The notes beneath the pieces are model-generated. The model ran no database searches. It had not been told where the DNA came from and saw only the letters and a list, made by a program, of their open reading frames with translations. A DNA stretch of 64,000 nucleotides. It comes from Melioribacteraceae bacterium (GTDB lineage: Bacteria > Bacteroidota > Ignavibacteria > Ignavibacteriales > Melioribacteraceae). Position 1 is the first letter of the stretch. Every line of letters begins with the position of its first letter. The translations under genes and the position numbers were made by a program. This document shows, piece after piece, positions 1-8,012 of the stretch. The stretch spans positions 1-64,000 of the forward strand of contig JAIPBD010000015.1 in the NCBI GenBank assembly GCA_021739765.1, read 5' to 3'.

Positions 1-2
1 AA

Positions 3-275
3 GCCGAAGTGGGAAGTTTCAAATTAGGAAATCCGTATCCGAATCCATTCAACCCCACAACAAACATTCAATTCAAAATACCACAGACAAGCAATGTAAC
101 AATTTCAGTTTACAATTCACTTGGCGAAGCTGTGGAATTACTCCATTCGGGAACAACTCACACCGGAGTTCATAATATTTATTGGAACGCAAGTTTCTAC
201 AGTTCCGGTAATTATTTTATTCAAATGAGAACGGAGAATTATTCCGAAACGAAGAAGGTTTGTTTAGTGAAGTAA
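3..275 (+). CDS. C-terminal end of a T9SS-secreted protein (5' end outside window)
   Basis: The reading frame is open from the left edge, so this is the last 90 or so residues of a longer gene. It carries NPYPNPFNPTT followed by an alternating beta-strand pattern (IQFKIP, VTISVYNSLG, GNYFIQM) and ends in KKVCLVK. This is the Por/T9SS type A sorting domain, which directs a protein across the outer membrane and is normally cleaved off there. The catalytic or binding part lies outside the window, so the cargo function cannot be stated. A GTG at position 9 is in frame but is not a likely start, because the sorting domain begins immediately after it. Confidence 0.85.
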   Translation, partial: AEVGSFKLGNPYPNPFNPTTNIQFKIPQTSNVTISVYNSLGEAVELLHSGTTHTGVHNIYWNASFYSSGNYFIQMRTENYSETKKVCLVK

Positions 276-394
276 ATATCGCATTATCGTAGAGAGTAGC
301 TCGCTACGTCTCAACAACTATACAAATCAAGAGTCTTTTGTTAGATCAATCTGGTCTAGCCACTCCCAAAGCGACACAAGTTTTTGGAATCACG

Positions 395-478
395 TTGGCT
401 GAGCCTCCCGCAAAACGGGACAAGTTGTCGAAGCCAAACAAGTTCTGATACAGCGTTGGCTGAGCTTGTCGAAGCCAA
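395..478. repeat. Two copies of a palindromic intergenic repeat, one interrupted by a small hairpin
   Basis: Copy 2 (456-478) starts with TTGGCT and ends with AGCCAA, giving an imperfect palindrome around GAGCTTGTCGA. Copy 1 (395-437) has the same two ends, but about 20 extra bases sit in the middle and include the hairpin CCCG-CAAAA-CGGG (about 408-420). The shorter form resembles the dispersed 'GGCTTCGACAAGCTCAGCC' type of repeat seen in intergenic DNA of many Bacteroidota. No ORF spans the region. It may be a mobile or nucleoid-structure repeat; its function is unknown. Confidence 0.6.
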
Positions 479-524
479 CTTTGGTGCGAACACTCCCCCA
501 CATTTCGACAAGCTCAATGCTCAA

Positions 525-740
525 GCATTTCTAAAACTCAGTGCAGCGCATTTCTAAAACTCAATGTAGCGCATTTCAAAACTGAGTGCAGCGCATTTCT
601 AAAACTCAATGTAGCGCATCTCTGAAACTGAATGCAACGCATTTCAAAAGTTCAATGCTCAATCATCTCTAAAGCTAAATGCAAATGCTTTTCTAGAGCC
701 AAACACACACGCATTTCTGAAACACAAAACTCAATTACGC
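525..740. repeat. Degenerate 23-bp tandem repeat array
   Basis: Five adjacent units are well conserved: 525-547, 548-570, 571-592, 593-615 and 616-638. Each starts with GCATTTC(T)AAAACT and ends with either GTGCAGC or ATGTAGC. The two endings alternate (units 1 and 3 versus 2 and 4), so the array probably grew as a 45-46 bp dimer. From 639 to about 740 at least three more units can be followed with increasing divergence (GCATTTCAAAAGTTC, CATCTCTAAAGC, GCATTTCTGAAAC). The units touch each other without spacers, so this is not a CRISPR array. The array lies just beyond the 3' end of the minus-strand TPR gene. Confidence 0.75.
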
Positions 741-752
741 TGCCTCTACAAT

Positions 753-2051
753 TCATTTCATAAAATGAACAGCTTCTTTTAATTGTTCAATTCTTTCTTG
801 GGCGTAATTTGTCATGATCGGGTTTTGGTTGTTTGTCTTTGTGAGATAGATTTGATAATACATCAACGGAACGGATTTGTCTTTGTACCATTTATCATAA
901 ACCGAACCGAGATAAAAATAAAGATTCGATTTTTCGTCGTTGTATTTCAGCGCGTTCTGATATGATGATATCGAGTTCGGATAATCTACAAGCAGTTCGT
1001 AACTAATTCCGAGATGAGTGTAAATATCAGAAATATAATCCGGAATCGCTTTCTTTTGAGAAAGTTCAAGAAACTCGATTGCTTTTTCTAAACTATCCAA
1101 CTCCTTGTATGAAAGTCCAAGGTACAAATACGACAGCGCGTTATCTTCATCTTTTTCTATTGAAGCTTTAAGCGCATCAATGGCAGAATTTAATTTCAGA
1201 TTTATTACTTCATCACTTTTTAGATTGCCGGAAGTGGAAAGGAAATAATAACTAAGTCCAAGCTTTTGATAAATTGTCGCGGATGTATCTCCGGCAAGTG
1301 TTGTATTCAAATAATATTTGATTGAAGAAACATAATTTTTCTGATTGAAATTTATATCCGCAATTGCCCTGTTAATTCTTAAATCGCCACGTGAGATTTG
1401 AATTCCTTTTTCAAGAAAGACCAAAGCTGAGTCGGGTAGTTTTAATTTTACTAACAAGTTCGAAAGAGTTGTAATTATCGATAAGTCATTTTCGTTGAGT
1501 TTGTGCGCTTCGAGCAAATTAACTCGGGCGCTGTCGAAAAGTCCGAGTCGCAAATCACAAATCGCAAGCATTTTTCTGAAATATGAATTCCCCGGTTTCT
1601 GTTCAACCAATGTTTGATAAATGATTTGAGCTTTTTGAGTTTGACCTAAATCGAGATAAATTTTGCCCGCGTTTGTCAAAGCTGAAAAATTTGACGAGTC
1701 TTCGCGCAATACAATTTCATATTGTTCGAGCGCTTTCGGATCATTGCTTTGTTGAAGATAATTATAACCAAGTGTTAAACGATAATTGATATTTGCTGAA
1801 TCCAGAACGGTTGAGTTTATCAAATATGTTTCAGCCGATTTAAAATCAAATTCGTTCAGATAAATTTTTCCAAGCAGAAAATTCGCTTCTGCCGATTCAT
1901 TATTCATCAAGTAATTATGCAACTCCACCTTTGCAGTTTCCACATCCCCAGTTGATATTAAATTTTTAATTTCAGCAAGCGGATCGGAAGAGATTTGTGC
2001 AAAAGAACAAATGGCAGAAAGAGAAAAAATTATCATTCCTAAAAACTTCAT
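753..2051 (-). CDS. Exported tetratricopeptide repeat (TPR) protein
   Basis: A 432-residue protein with an N-terminal signal peptide (hydrophobic core LGMIIFSLSAICSFA followed by Q). The rest is built of about ten TPR-like helical pairs, recognisable from recurring A..Y...L..D..N and G..Y......A patterns (for example LGLSYKELDSLEKAIEFLE and LGISYELLVDYPNSISSYQ). TPR arrays serve as protein-binding scaffolds, here presumably in the periplasm. No enzymatic domain is visible. It is transcribed alone, with the repeat block downstream and the divergent HEPN/MNT pair upstream. The partner and pathway cannot be deduced. Confidence 0.8.
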   Translation of the reverse strand: MKFLGMIIFSLSAICSFAQISSDPLAEIKNLISTGDVETAKVELHNYLMNNESAEANFLLGKIYLNEFDFKSAETYLINSTVLDSANINYRLTLGYNYLQQSNDPKALEQYEIVLREDSSNFSALTNAGKIYLDLGQTQKAQIIYQTLVEQKPGNSYFRKMLAICDLRLGLFDSARVNLLEAHKLNENDLSIITTLSNLLVKLKLPDSALVFLEKGIQISRGDLRINRAIADINFNQKNYVSSIKYYLNTTLAGDTSATIYQKLGLSYYFLSTSGNLKSDEVINLKLNSAIDALKASIEKDEDNALSYLYLGLSYKELDSLEKAIEFLELSQKKAIPDYISDIYTHLGISYELLVDYPNSISSYQNALKYNDEKSNLYFYLGSVYDKWYKDKSVPLMYYQIYLTKTNNQNPIMTNYAQERIEQLKEAVHFMK

Positions 2052-2178
2052 TGTAATCCTTCTATAATTCGGAAAAGTAAAATAGCCCCAACACTTAAAG
2101 ATGCTTTAAAACTGGAAATGTTGCCTGCGGTTTAATATTGCAAACCAATTATTTATTTTTAATTTTCGAGTAAAGAAA

Positions 2179-2568
2179 ATGAACAAGCAAGACCACATAA
2201 ACTATTGGGTGGAAACCTCGAAAAGAGATCTGTCATCCATGGAAATAAACTTCCAATTTGGAAAATATGATTGGGCTCTTTTTATAGGACATTTGGCTTT
2301 AGAAAAAATTTTAAAAGCTTTGTGGGTTAAGAATAATGAAAATAACATTCCACCAAAAATTCACAACTTGAACAAATTGGCTGAGGCTGGAAAATTGAAA
2401 TTAAGTGATCAACAAGAAGAGCTATTATTCGATATTACCAGTTTTCAGATTGAAACTCGATATCCGGATTACAAATCAAATTTCTACAAAAAATGTACTA
2501 AAGAGTTCTCCTCACTTTACATAAAAAAAATATCGGAATTATATAAATGTATTCTAGAAATGATTTAA
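2179..2568 (+). CDS. HEPN domain protein (toxin-type partner of MNT)
   Basis: A 129-residue all-helical protein starting MNKQDHINYWVETSKRDL. The pattern WALFIGHLALEKILKALWV and the ETRYPDY segment near residues 95-101 match small HEPN proteins (PF05168). These pair with a minimal nucleotidyltransferase (MNT) in HEPN/MNT toxin-antitoxin modules, where HEPN is a ribonuclease and MNT inactivates it by nucleotide transfer. The classical R-x4-6-H catalytic motif is not clear here, so activity is uncertain. The gene overlaps the next one by 22 bp, as expected for a co-translated pair. It could equally be a non-toxic HEPN/NTase pair. Confidence 0.8.
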   Translation: MNKQDHINYWVETSKRDLSSMEINFQFGKYDWALFIGHLALEKILKALWVKNNENNIPPKIHNLNKLAEAGKLKLSDQQEELLFDITSFQIETRYPDYKSNFYKKCTKEFSSLYIKKISELYKCILEMI

Positions 2569-2867
2569 ATAAGCTTATTGAGAAATTTATAAACCGTATT
2601 TCGAAAGATTATACTATCGATGCCGCCTATCTGTTTGGTTCATACGCCAATGGAACCGCCAAAGAATATAGCGATATTGATTTGGCAATTGTTTCAAATA
2701 TGTTTGAAGGAAGCCGGTTTTTTGATAGGCAAAAACTCGCAAAATATGTTTTGGAAACTTCTGTCGATTTAGAAATTCACCCTTACAAAACTGAAGAGTT
2801 TACGGAAGATGATCCATTTGTTAAAGAAATAATTAAAACCGGAAGGAAAATAAACTTTAACTCCTAA
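2547..2867 (+). CDS. Minimal nucleotidyltransferase (MNT) antitoxin-type protein
   Basis: A 106-residue protein of the DNA-polymerase-beta superfamily. The motif GSYANGTAKEYSDIDLAIV (around residues 31-49) has the GS...D-x-D signature that binds Mg2+ and a nucleotide. It follows and overlaps the HEPN gene, which supports a HEPN/MNT module in which MNT modifies a Tyr of HEPN. The Asp pair is intact. A third acidic position may be DLEIHPY near residue 75. The start at 2547 lies inside the HEPN gene, and no better start exists downstream before the GSYANG motif. Confidence 0.85.
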   Translation: MYSRNDLNKLIEKFINRISKDYTIDAAYLFGSYANGTAKEYSDIDLAIVSNMFEGSRFFDRQKLAKYVLETSVDLEIHPYKTEEFTEDDPFVKEIIKTGRKINFNS

Positions 2868-2942
2868 CCAATCCAATTTATCCTCTGTTGATTTAATTGC
2901 CTTGAATATACATATTGATGCAAAACATTTTGTTTGTCGACA

Positions 2943-3008
2943 ATGAGGACAACGATAAATATTAGCGAAGAATTGATCAAACTCTTGTCTAAGCCGCCGC
3001 TAAATTAA
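2943..3008 (+). pseudogene. Possible truncated VapB-type antitoxin remnant
   Basis: A 21-codon frame from ATG 2943 to TAA 3006-3008 reads MRTTINISEELIKLLSK. This resembles the N-terminal DNA-binding strand and helix of VapB/type II antitoxins (consensus like MRTTLNIDDELL). It stops after a few more residues and has no following toxin gene. It sits 75 bp after the MNT gene, so the locus may once have carried a second toxin-antitoxin pair. The assignment rests only on this short similarity. Confidence 0.35.
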
Positions 3009-3035
3009 ACTTTAGCTACAATTAAAGGGATATTA

Positions 3036-3371
3036 ATGACAATCCAAATTTTCGGAACAAAGAAATGCAGCGATACTAAAAAAGCAGAAAGATTTTTCAA
3101 AGAAAGAGGTATAAAACCACACTTCCGCGATCTAAATGAAAAAGGAATTGCTCCGGGGGAATTGAAAAACATTTCAGCCAAAATCGACTTGGAAGATTTA
3201 ATCGACCGTGAGGGAAAACAATTTAAAAAACGTGGAATGCAATATATGGTTTTTGATCCGGAAGAGGAGCTGCTCTCCGATCCCCTTTTGCTGAAAACTC
3301 CAATAGTACGAAACGGCCAAAATGCTACAATCGGTTACGAACCGGATGTTTGGAAATCATGGTTAGAGTAA
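3036..3371 (+). CDS. ArsC/Spx-family thioredoxin-fold protein
   Basis: A 111-residue protein of the ArsC/YffB/Spx family. The N-terminal strand is followed by GTKKCSDTKKA with a single Cys at residue 11, the position of the catalytic Cys in ArsC. The second half has the KTPIVRNG segment with a cis-Pro-like TP, which is characteristic of the family. True glutaredoxin-coupled ArsC enzymes have Arg residues that bind arsenate, and these cannot be assigned securely here. A general thiol reductase or Spx-like role is as likely as arsenate reduction. No ars genes are nearby. It converges with the next gene with only a base between the stops. Confidence 0.75.
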   Translation: MTIQIFGTKKCSDTKKAERFFKERGIKPHFRDLNEKGIAPGELKNISAKIDLEDLIDREGKQFKKRGMQYMVFDPEEELLSDPLLLKTPIVRNGQNATIGYEPDVWKSWLE

Positions 3372-3372
3372 G

Positions 3373-4701
3373 CTAAATTGATCCATCAGAGTATAACGAA
3401 TCCGTTAACTTTTGCGCCAGAATTTCTAAATCAATTCCCATTTTGGTTTTGTTTGTTTCAAGAACGGTTTTAACCAAATCCTTCGGCAACTTATTAAATC
3501 CGTGATAAGCCCCCAGAATTGATCCCGCAACAGCGGCCGCAGTATCATTGTCTCTACCGTAGTTTGTGATAAATTCCATCGTTTTTCTAAAGTCAAAATC
3601 ACAGAACATCATTGCGGTAATTGATATCATTAAAATCTCCTTCGCATGCGGAGAGTACTCTTGTTTTTTGGAATCGAGTTGATTAAAAGCTTTTTGCATT
3701 TGTGCCGCAAATAATGGATCGTAATTCCCAAAATCCATTTTTAATTTTATCTGATCCGGAGAGGAAATTGCCTTGGCTTGTTCGGAAAAATAGTAGGAGT
3801 CTTTGTAAGCCTGATAAGTTAAGCGTCCGAAAATTCTACGACTAAAATATTCATTCGGGTCAACATCACGAAAAACAGACATAACCGATTCTGGAGTTGC
3901 TTTTAAATCCATCGCAGCAGCCTGCATTGCTGAAGTAAGCGCCGTAACATCCTTTGCATATCCCTGATCAAAAATCGCAAGACGAAAGGAAGATTCATAA
4001 GCTTTGAGCGGATTCCCGGGATACGGTAATCCAACCATCGGAGCGTAGAGCATTCCGGCGCAAAGTATATCACCACCATAAAATTTTGATAACTCATAAT
4101 TATACTTTTCAATATCTTTTGTTTCAAATGCGTTTGCAACTAAAGCCCATTCTTGAAGCCAAGCAATTCTCTTTAAATTCAACTCATAATTTTTGGTGTC
4201 GTATTCGTCGGTGGATTTTAGATTCTTCATCTCTTCTTCATACGATTCCGTGACGTATTCGGCAAAAAGGAACGGATCGGCAGGGAGAGTTCCATAAAAA
4301 TCATTCGCTTTTTTAATCATGTATTTTCCCATAAAAACCTTCCAACGAGTGTCATCCGTAGTGGCTCCTTTGGGAAGGTTAAAGTCCCAGACTCCCTCGG
4401 CAGATGGAGTTATGGAGACCGGATCTAAAGAATCGACGAATCCATATTCGATTTGACGGTTATATCGTTGCCACATTTCTGTCGGTGCGCCCATTGCGTC
4501 ACCGATTGCCGAACCGACGAGTGCGCCGAGAATTTTGTCGTGATAAACTTCCTTTGTCATTTTAATCGTAAATTTGGAATCCGAATTTGAGACGGAGGTG
4601 ATATCCATATTTCCAATTTTGTCGGTGCTATCATCTTGTTGACAACCGAACAAAACGAGAGTAAAAACAATTGTGAAGAATAATCGAATAGACCTTTTCA
4701 T
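3373..4701 (-). CDS. ADP-ribosylglycohydrolase-family lipoprotein
   Basis: The protein is about 442 residues, counted from ATG 4701. A Shine-Dalgarno GAGG sits 7 nt upstream, inside the last codons of the previous gene, so the TTG further upstream is a poor start. The N-terminus is a lipoprotein signal (FTLVLFGCQQ). The ADP-ribosylglycohydrolase fold follows: GALVGSAIGDAMGAP near the start, TDDTRW as the first metal-binding motif, and GRDNDTAAAVAGSILGAYHG near the C-terminus as the second (D-x-D-T). Family members cleave N- or O-glycosidic bonds of ADP-ribose with a dinuclear Mg2+ site. The lipobox predicts a membrane-anchored periplasmic enzyme, which is unusual for this family. It is translationally coupled to the kinase gene upstream (stop TAA, one base, then ATG). 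Confidence 0.85.
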   Translation of the reverse strand: MKRSIRLFFTIVFTLVLFGCQQDDSTDKIGNMDITSVSNSDSKFTIKMTKEVYHDKILGALVGSAIGDAMGAPTEMWQRYNRQIEYGFVDSLDPVSITPSAEGVWDFNLPKGATTDDTRWKVFMGKYMIKKANDFYGTLPADPFLFAEYVTESYEEEMKNLKSTDEYDTKNYELNLKRIAWLQEWALVANAFETKDIEKYNYELSKFYGGDILCAGMLYAPMVGLPYPGNPLKAYESSFRLAIFDQGYAKDVTALTSAMQAAAMDLKATPESVMSVFRDVDPNEYFSRRIFGRLTYQAYKDSYYFSEQAKAISSPDQIKLKMDFGNYDPLFAAQMQKAFNQLDSKKQEYSPHAKEILMISITAMMFCDFDFRKTMEFITNYGRDNDTAAAVAGSILGAYHGFNKLPKDLVKTVLETNKTKMGIDLEILAQKLTDSLYSDGSI

Positions 4702-4702
4702 T

Positions 4703-5776
4703 TTATACCTCAATTTTCTGATTCTTTATCATACTGATAGCTCGATCGATCAAAACGGATTTTTCTTCCAGGCTTAATTCGAGGGGCAGTTGGGCAAGTC
4801 CAATTAGTCTGCGTAATATTTCCGCGCCAACGAATCCGGCAAAAATAGAATCATTAAAAAGATCTAATTTAGAAAAATTGACGAGCGCAAAATTAATGAG
4901 ATCGGTTTCACATTGTGCCATAAAAAGATGGGCGACAAAGATTGCAATATCCCACTCTTCAGGCCCGAAAAAACCGAATTCGGCATCAATCACCTTTACC
5001 CCATCCTTGGTTTTTAATAAACTTCCCGGATAGTAATCGCCATGAACCAAAATTTTGCCCGGAGAAAGATAAATTTCTCCGAGTTCGGCGATTTTTTCTT
5101 TTAACAAATTGTCAGATTTACACAGCAAAGACAAGCTTTGTAATCCCGGTTGGATTGAATCCAGGTCAAATCCATTGTTTATCAGAAACGGAAGATGAAA
5201 AATATGCTGATGATTTAGTTTCCGCATTTCAAGATTATTTGGAAAAGGTTTGTCAGAATCTATCTTTTTCAATTCATTAAGGTAAGCGATAATTTCAGAA
5301 ATTTCTGAATCAGAAAAAGCATTTCCTTTTTGATAAATAAAGCTGAAGTCGGATGTCTCGCCGAGATCTTCAATAGCCATAATGAAATTCTCGGAATCAA
5401 AATCGATTAAGGATGGTGTGTATTGAGACAGTTTTTTTGAATTGTTTGCCAAGTTATAATATTCTGCTTCAACATTAATCCGATCTGACGGAGCGTTTAT
5501 TTGAGGATATTTTTCAACCCACGGTCTGGATTGTTTAAGAATAAAGCTCCTTTGCAGATTCGTGCGAACTCTCAAAACATAATTCATATTTCCCTCGCCC
5601 GGTTTTTCGAGAAGGGAAATTGTTTCGTTTTCCAACAACCAAGCTTTGGTTTTTAAGTATCGGGAAAGCGCGGCGATATCAGAATCGTCCAAAAAGAATT
5701 TATTTGGAAAATATTCGAGAAATCTTTTTTCTAATGAGTCCATTAATTTTTTTGTCTGTTGAAGTATGTTTTCCAA
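4703..5776 (-). CDS. Methylthioribose-kinase-like phosphotransferase
   Basis: A 357-residue protein-kinase-fold phosphotransferase. The catalytic loop is HGDYYPGS and the metal-binding loop is DAEFGFFGPEEWD. In ordinary APH enzymes the loop ends in Asn. In 5-methylthioribose kinase it is HGDLHTGS followed by DPEFAFYGP, so this protein is closest to the MtnK type. The N-terminal lobe has GEGNMNYVLRV (nucleotide loop) and FILKQ (the ATP Lys). It would phosphorylate a ribose-like sugar or related metabolite. The following gene encodes an ADP-ribosylglycohydrolase-family protein, which suggests handling of a ribosyl compound. No methionine-salvage gene is near, so the name mtnK is not assigned. 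Confidence 0.75.
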   Translation of the reverse strand: MENILQQTKKLMDSLEKRFLEYFPNKFFLDDSDIAALSRYLKTKAWLLENETISLLEKPGEGNMNYVLRVRTNLQRSFILKQSRPWVEKYPQINAPSDRINVEAEYYNLANNSKKLSQYTPSLIDFDSENFIMAIEDLGETSDFSFIYQKGNAFSDSEISEIIAYLNELKKIDSDKPFPNNLEMRKLNHQHIFHLPFLINNGFDLDSIQPGLQSLSLLCKSDNLLKEKIAELGEIYLSPGKILVHGDYYPGSLLKTKDGVKVIDAEFGFFGPEEWDIAIFVAHLFMAQCETDLINFALVNFSKLDLFNDSIFAGFVGAEILRRLIGLAQLPLELSLEEKSVLIDRAISMIKNQKIEV

Positions 5777-5988
5777 AGTTAATCAGACAATCAATCAACT
5801 ACAAAATGTTATAAAAAAATGTCTTTAACCATAAAAAGGGAACGGGTTTGTTGGATTTTTCCAATGAATTCAACGTGACATTTTACATATTGAATGCTAA
5901 CGAGTTTTACATGGCGTGCTTTTCTTTTGGGTGAAATATTGAACGAATATTGTTTCTGATTGGTTATCAACTAAAAAGAGATATAAAA

Positions 5989-6609
5989 ATGAAAAGAGTT
6001 TTATTTACAATTATTTCAACCACCTTTTTTGCCGGATGCAGTGTTTTCGGAATCAGAACAACAGAAGAACCGAATTTTACAATAATCGAAGAAGATGGGG
6101 ATTTTCAAGTTCGGCAGTATGAAGATTATATAATTGCTTATGTGACAGTTGATGGCGATTACGATGAATCTACTTCAAAAGGATTTAGGAAATTAGCCGA
6201 TTATATTTTCGGTAAAAACCAAAAAGACGCGGATATCGCAATGACGGCTCCGGTTTTTCAAGAAGAAAATAGCGAAAAAATGGCGATGACCGCTCCGGTT
6301 TATCAGGAAGAAAAAGAGGGAGAATGGAGGATGTCGTTCGTAATGCCGCTTAAATACTCAATGGAAACTTTACCGCAACCGATTGATGGAGATGTAAAAA
6401 TCGAAAAAGTTAAAGGAAAGAAAACCGTGGTAATTGAGTATTCCGGCTATTTGAGTGAAGGAAACATCCGCGAAAATACTACCGAACTCCTAAAATGGGT
6501 GGAAAACAACGGATATAAAATTGTTTCGGCTCCGAGATCGGCAGGATATGATCCTCCGTGGGCAATTCCGTTTTTAAGAAGAAATGAAGTTTTAATTGAT
6601 GTTAACTAA
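5989..6609 (+). CDS. SOUL heme-binding family lipoprotein
   Basis: The protein has about 206 residues from ATG 5989, chosen because a lipoprotein signal follows at once (MKRVLFTIIS...FAGCS) and an AAAAAGAG ribosome site lies just upstream. The upstream in-frame codon at 5950 would bury the signal. The SOUL/HBP family is recognised from FQVRQYEDYIIAYV, GFRKLADYIFG, two MTAPV repeats and the end segment GYDPPWAIPFLRRNEV. Eukaryotic members bind heme; bacterial ones are poorly characterised. The signal predicts attachment to the inner or outer membrane. It is transcribed alone. Confidence 0.85.
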   Translation: MKRVLFTIISTTFFAGCSVFGIRTTEEPNFTIIEEDGDFQVRQYEDYIIAYVTVDGDYDESTSKGFRKLADYIFGKNQKDADIAMTAPVFQEENSEKMAMTAPVYQEEKEGEWRMSFVMPLKYSMETLPQPIDGDVKIEKVKGKKTVVIEYSGYLSEGNIRENTTELLKWVENNGYKIVSAPRSAGYDPPWAIPFLRRNEVLIDVN

Positions 6610-6791
6610 TAAAATTCATGATTTGAGGATTTTGATTTTTGAGTGTTCTTGCGAATTCTTTTTTCGGCAGGAATTATAAATTCAACTTTTTTTGAAAGCA
6701 CGCAGCCGGTTCTTCCGGGCACACAATCTTTTTCAATCCGGCTGCATAAATTTGTTTTGAGATTTAAATGCGGGCAAGAAAATGAACTCAT
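6606..6791 (-). CDS. Small Cys-rich protein coupled to RsgA
   Basis: A 61-residue protein with four Cys in its first half (residues 6, 16, 23 and 30, in CPHLNLKTNLC and DCVPGRTGC), then a basic tail. The spacing suggests one metal site. The ATG follows the rsgA stop codon without a spare base, so translation is probably coupled to rsgA. The function is unknown. The regular Cys spacing and tight junction argue that it is a real gene and not a chance ORF. Its end overlaps the end of the SOUL gene by 4 bp. Confidence 0.6.
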   Translation of the reverse strand: MSSFSCPHLNLKTNLCSRIEKDCVPGRTGCVLSKKVEFIIPAEKRIRKNTQKSKSSNHEFY

Positions 6792-7865
6792 TTAATTTCC
6801 CTTTTTGCCTTTAAAATATTTTCGATACGATTGCTTAATTTCCATCCACTTTTTCTTTTCTTCCATTCGGGCGTTATAATCAATTTTGGTTTCGAGATAT
6901 CGAAGCTCTTTGCGAAGTTTTAGATAGTTTTCATACCTGCTTTCAGGAATCGAACCTTCCTCAACAGCTTCTATAACAGCACAACCGGTTTCGTGGGTGT
7001 GAGTACAATCCGTAAATCTACATTTTTCAGCAATCTCTTCAAATTCGTCAAATGTTTTTTCGATTCCACCGTTCGCCGACCAAAGCTGCAAACCCCTCAT
7101 TCCGGGTGTATCGATCAGCATTCCCTTTCCCGGCAAAACGATCAGTTCACGTTTAGTGGTTGTATGTTTCCCTTTACCGTCAGAGATTCGAACATCGCCC
7201 GTTTTAATCTTATCTTCATCAAACAATTTGTTTATAAGAGTTGATTTCCCAACTCCGGATGATCCGAGGAACACGTGAGATTTTCCTGCTTCCAGAAAGC
7301 CCTCTAGTTTATCAATTCCGGTTTCGGTTATTGAGCTTGTTGTAACAACGGCAACTTTGGGATATGCGCGTTGAATTTCCTCTACTTTAGAATCAACTGA
7401 ATCGCATAAATCCGATTTGCTCAAGACGATAATCGGTTCGGCGCCGCTTTCGAATACCGTTACAAGGTATCGTTCCAAACGGTTAAAATTGTAGTTAGAA
7501 TCTAAACTTTGAACAATAAAAACAAAATCAATATTTGTTACCAGAACTTGCTCACTATAATTTTTATCGGCAACCTTTCTTGAAAGCTTTGTTTTTCGCT
7601 CAAGTACTTCGTGAATAATTGCGTTTGAACCATCAAACTTTTGGATTGCAACCCAATCGCCAACTTTGGGTAAAGCAGAGGGATCGTCCGACATAAATAT
7701 TAATCTTCCCGAATTTTCGGCCAGCGTTTCTCCACCTTCGAAATAAACAAGGTAATTGTTTTTATTCTCCACCGCGATACGCCCGGGCAAAAACCCATTT
7801 GAGAGATGTGTTGAAAATTTTTCTTCCCACAACTTTCCCCAGCCGAGTTCTTCTAATTTGTACAT
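6792..7865 (-). CDS. rsgA: Ribosome small-subunit-dependent GTPase A
   Basis: A 357-residue circularly permuted GTPase that checks late maturation of the 30S subunit. Motifs occur in the permuted order: an N-terminal OB-fold (PKVGDWVAIQ), the G4 motif LSKSDL, then the P-loop GSSGVGKSTLINKL, the G3 motif DTPGMRGLQLW, and the C-terminal zinc site CRFTDCTHTHETGC. Length and order agree with RsgA (YjeQ). A Lys-rich C-terminal helix follows, which in the family contacts rRNA. The Cys-rich small gene is coupled downstream. Confidence 0.95.
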   Translation of the reverse strand: MYKLEELGWGKLWEEKFSTHLSNGFLPGRIAVENKNNYLVYFEGGETLAENSGRLIFMSDDPSALPKVGDWVAIQKFDGSNAIIHEVLERKTKLSRKVADKNYSEQVLVTNIDFVFIVQSLDSNYNFNRLERYLVTVFESGAEPIIVLSKSDLCDSVDSKVEEIQRAYPKVAVVTTSSITETGIDKLEGFLEAGKSHVFLGSSGVGKSTLINKLFDEDKIKTGDVRISDGKGKHTTTKRELIVLPGKGMLIDTPGMRGLQLWSANGGIEKTFDEFEEIAEKCRFTDCTHTHETGCAVIEAVEEGSIPESRYENYLKLRKELRYLETKIDYNARMEEKKKWMEIKQSYRKYFKGKKGN

Positions 7866-8012
7866 TTTTTATTCGATTGAATTCGTAAATTTTTAATAAT
7901 GAGAAACATATAGAAATTATATTTACGAAATCATCCTTAAATTCGGATACCAAATTTCAAAAAAAGCAAATTTGGATTTAATCTCAAAGCGCAAAAAGAA
8001 AGAGGGGTTAAT

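Noticed and set aside
525-740. CRISPR array
   Set aside because: Units are directly adjacent without unique spacers, and no cas genes are present.
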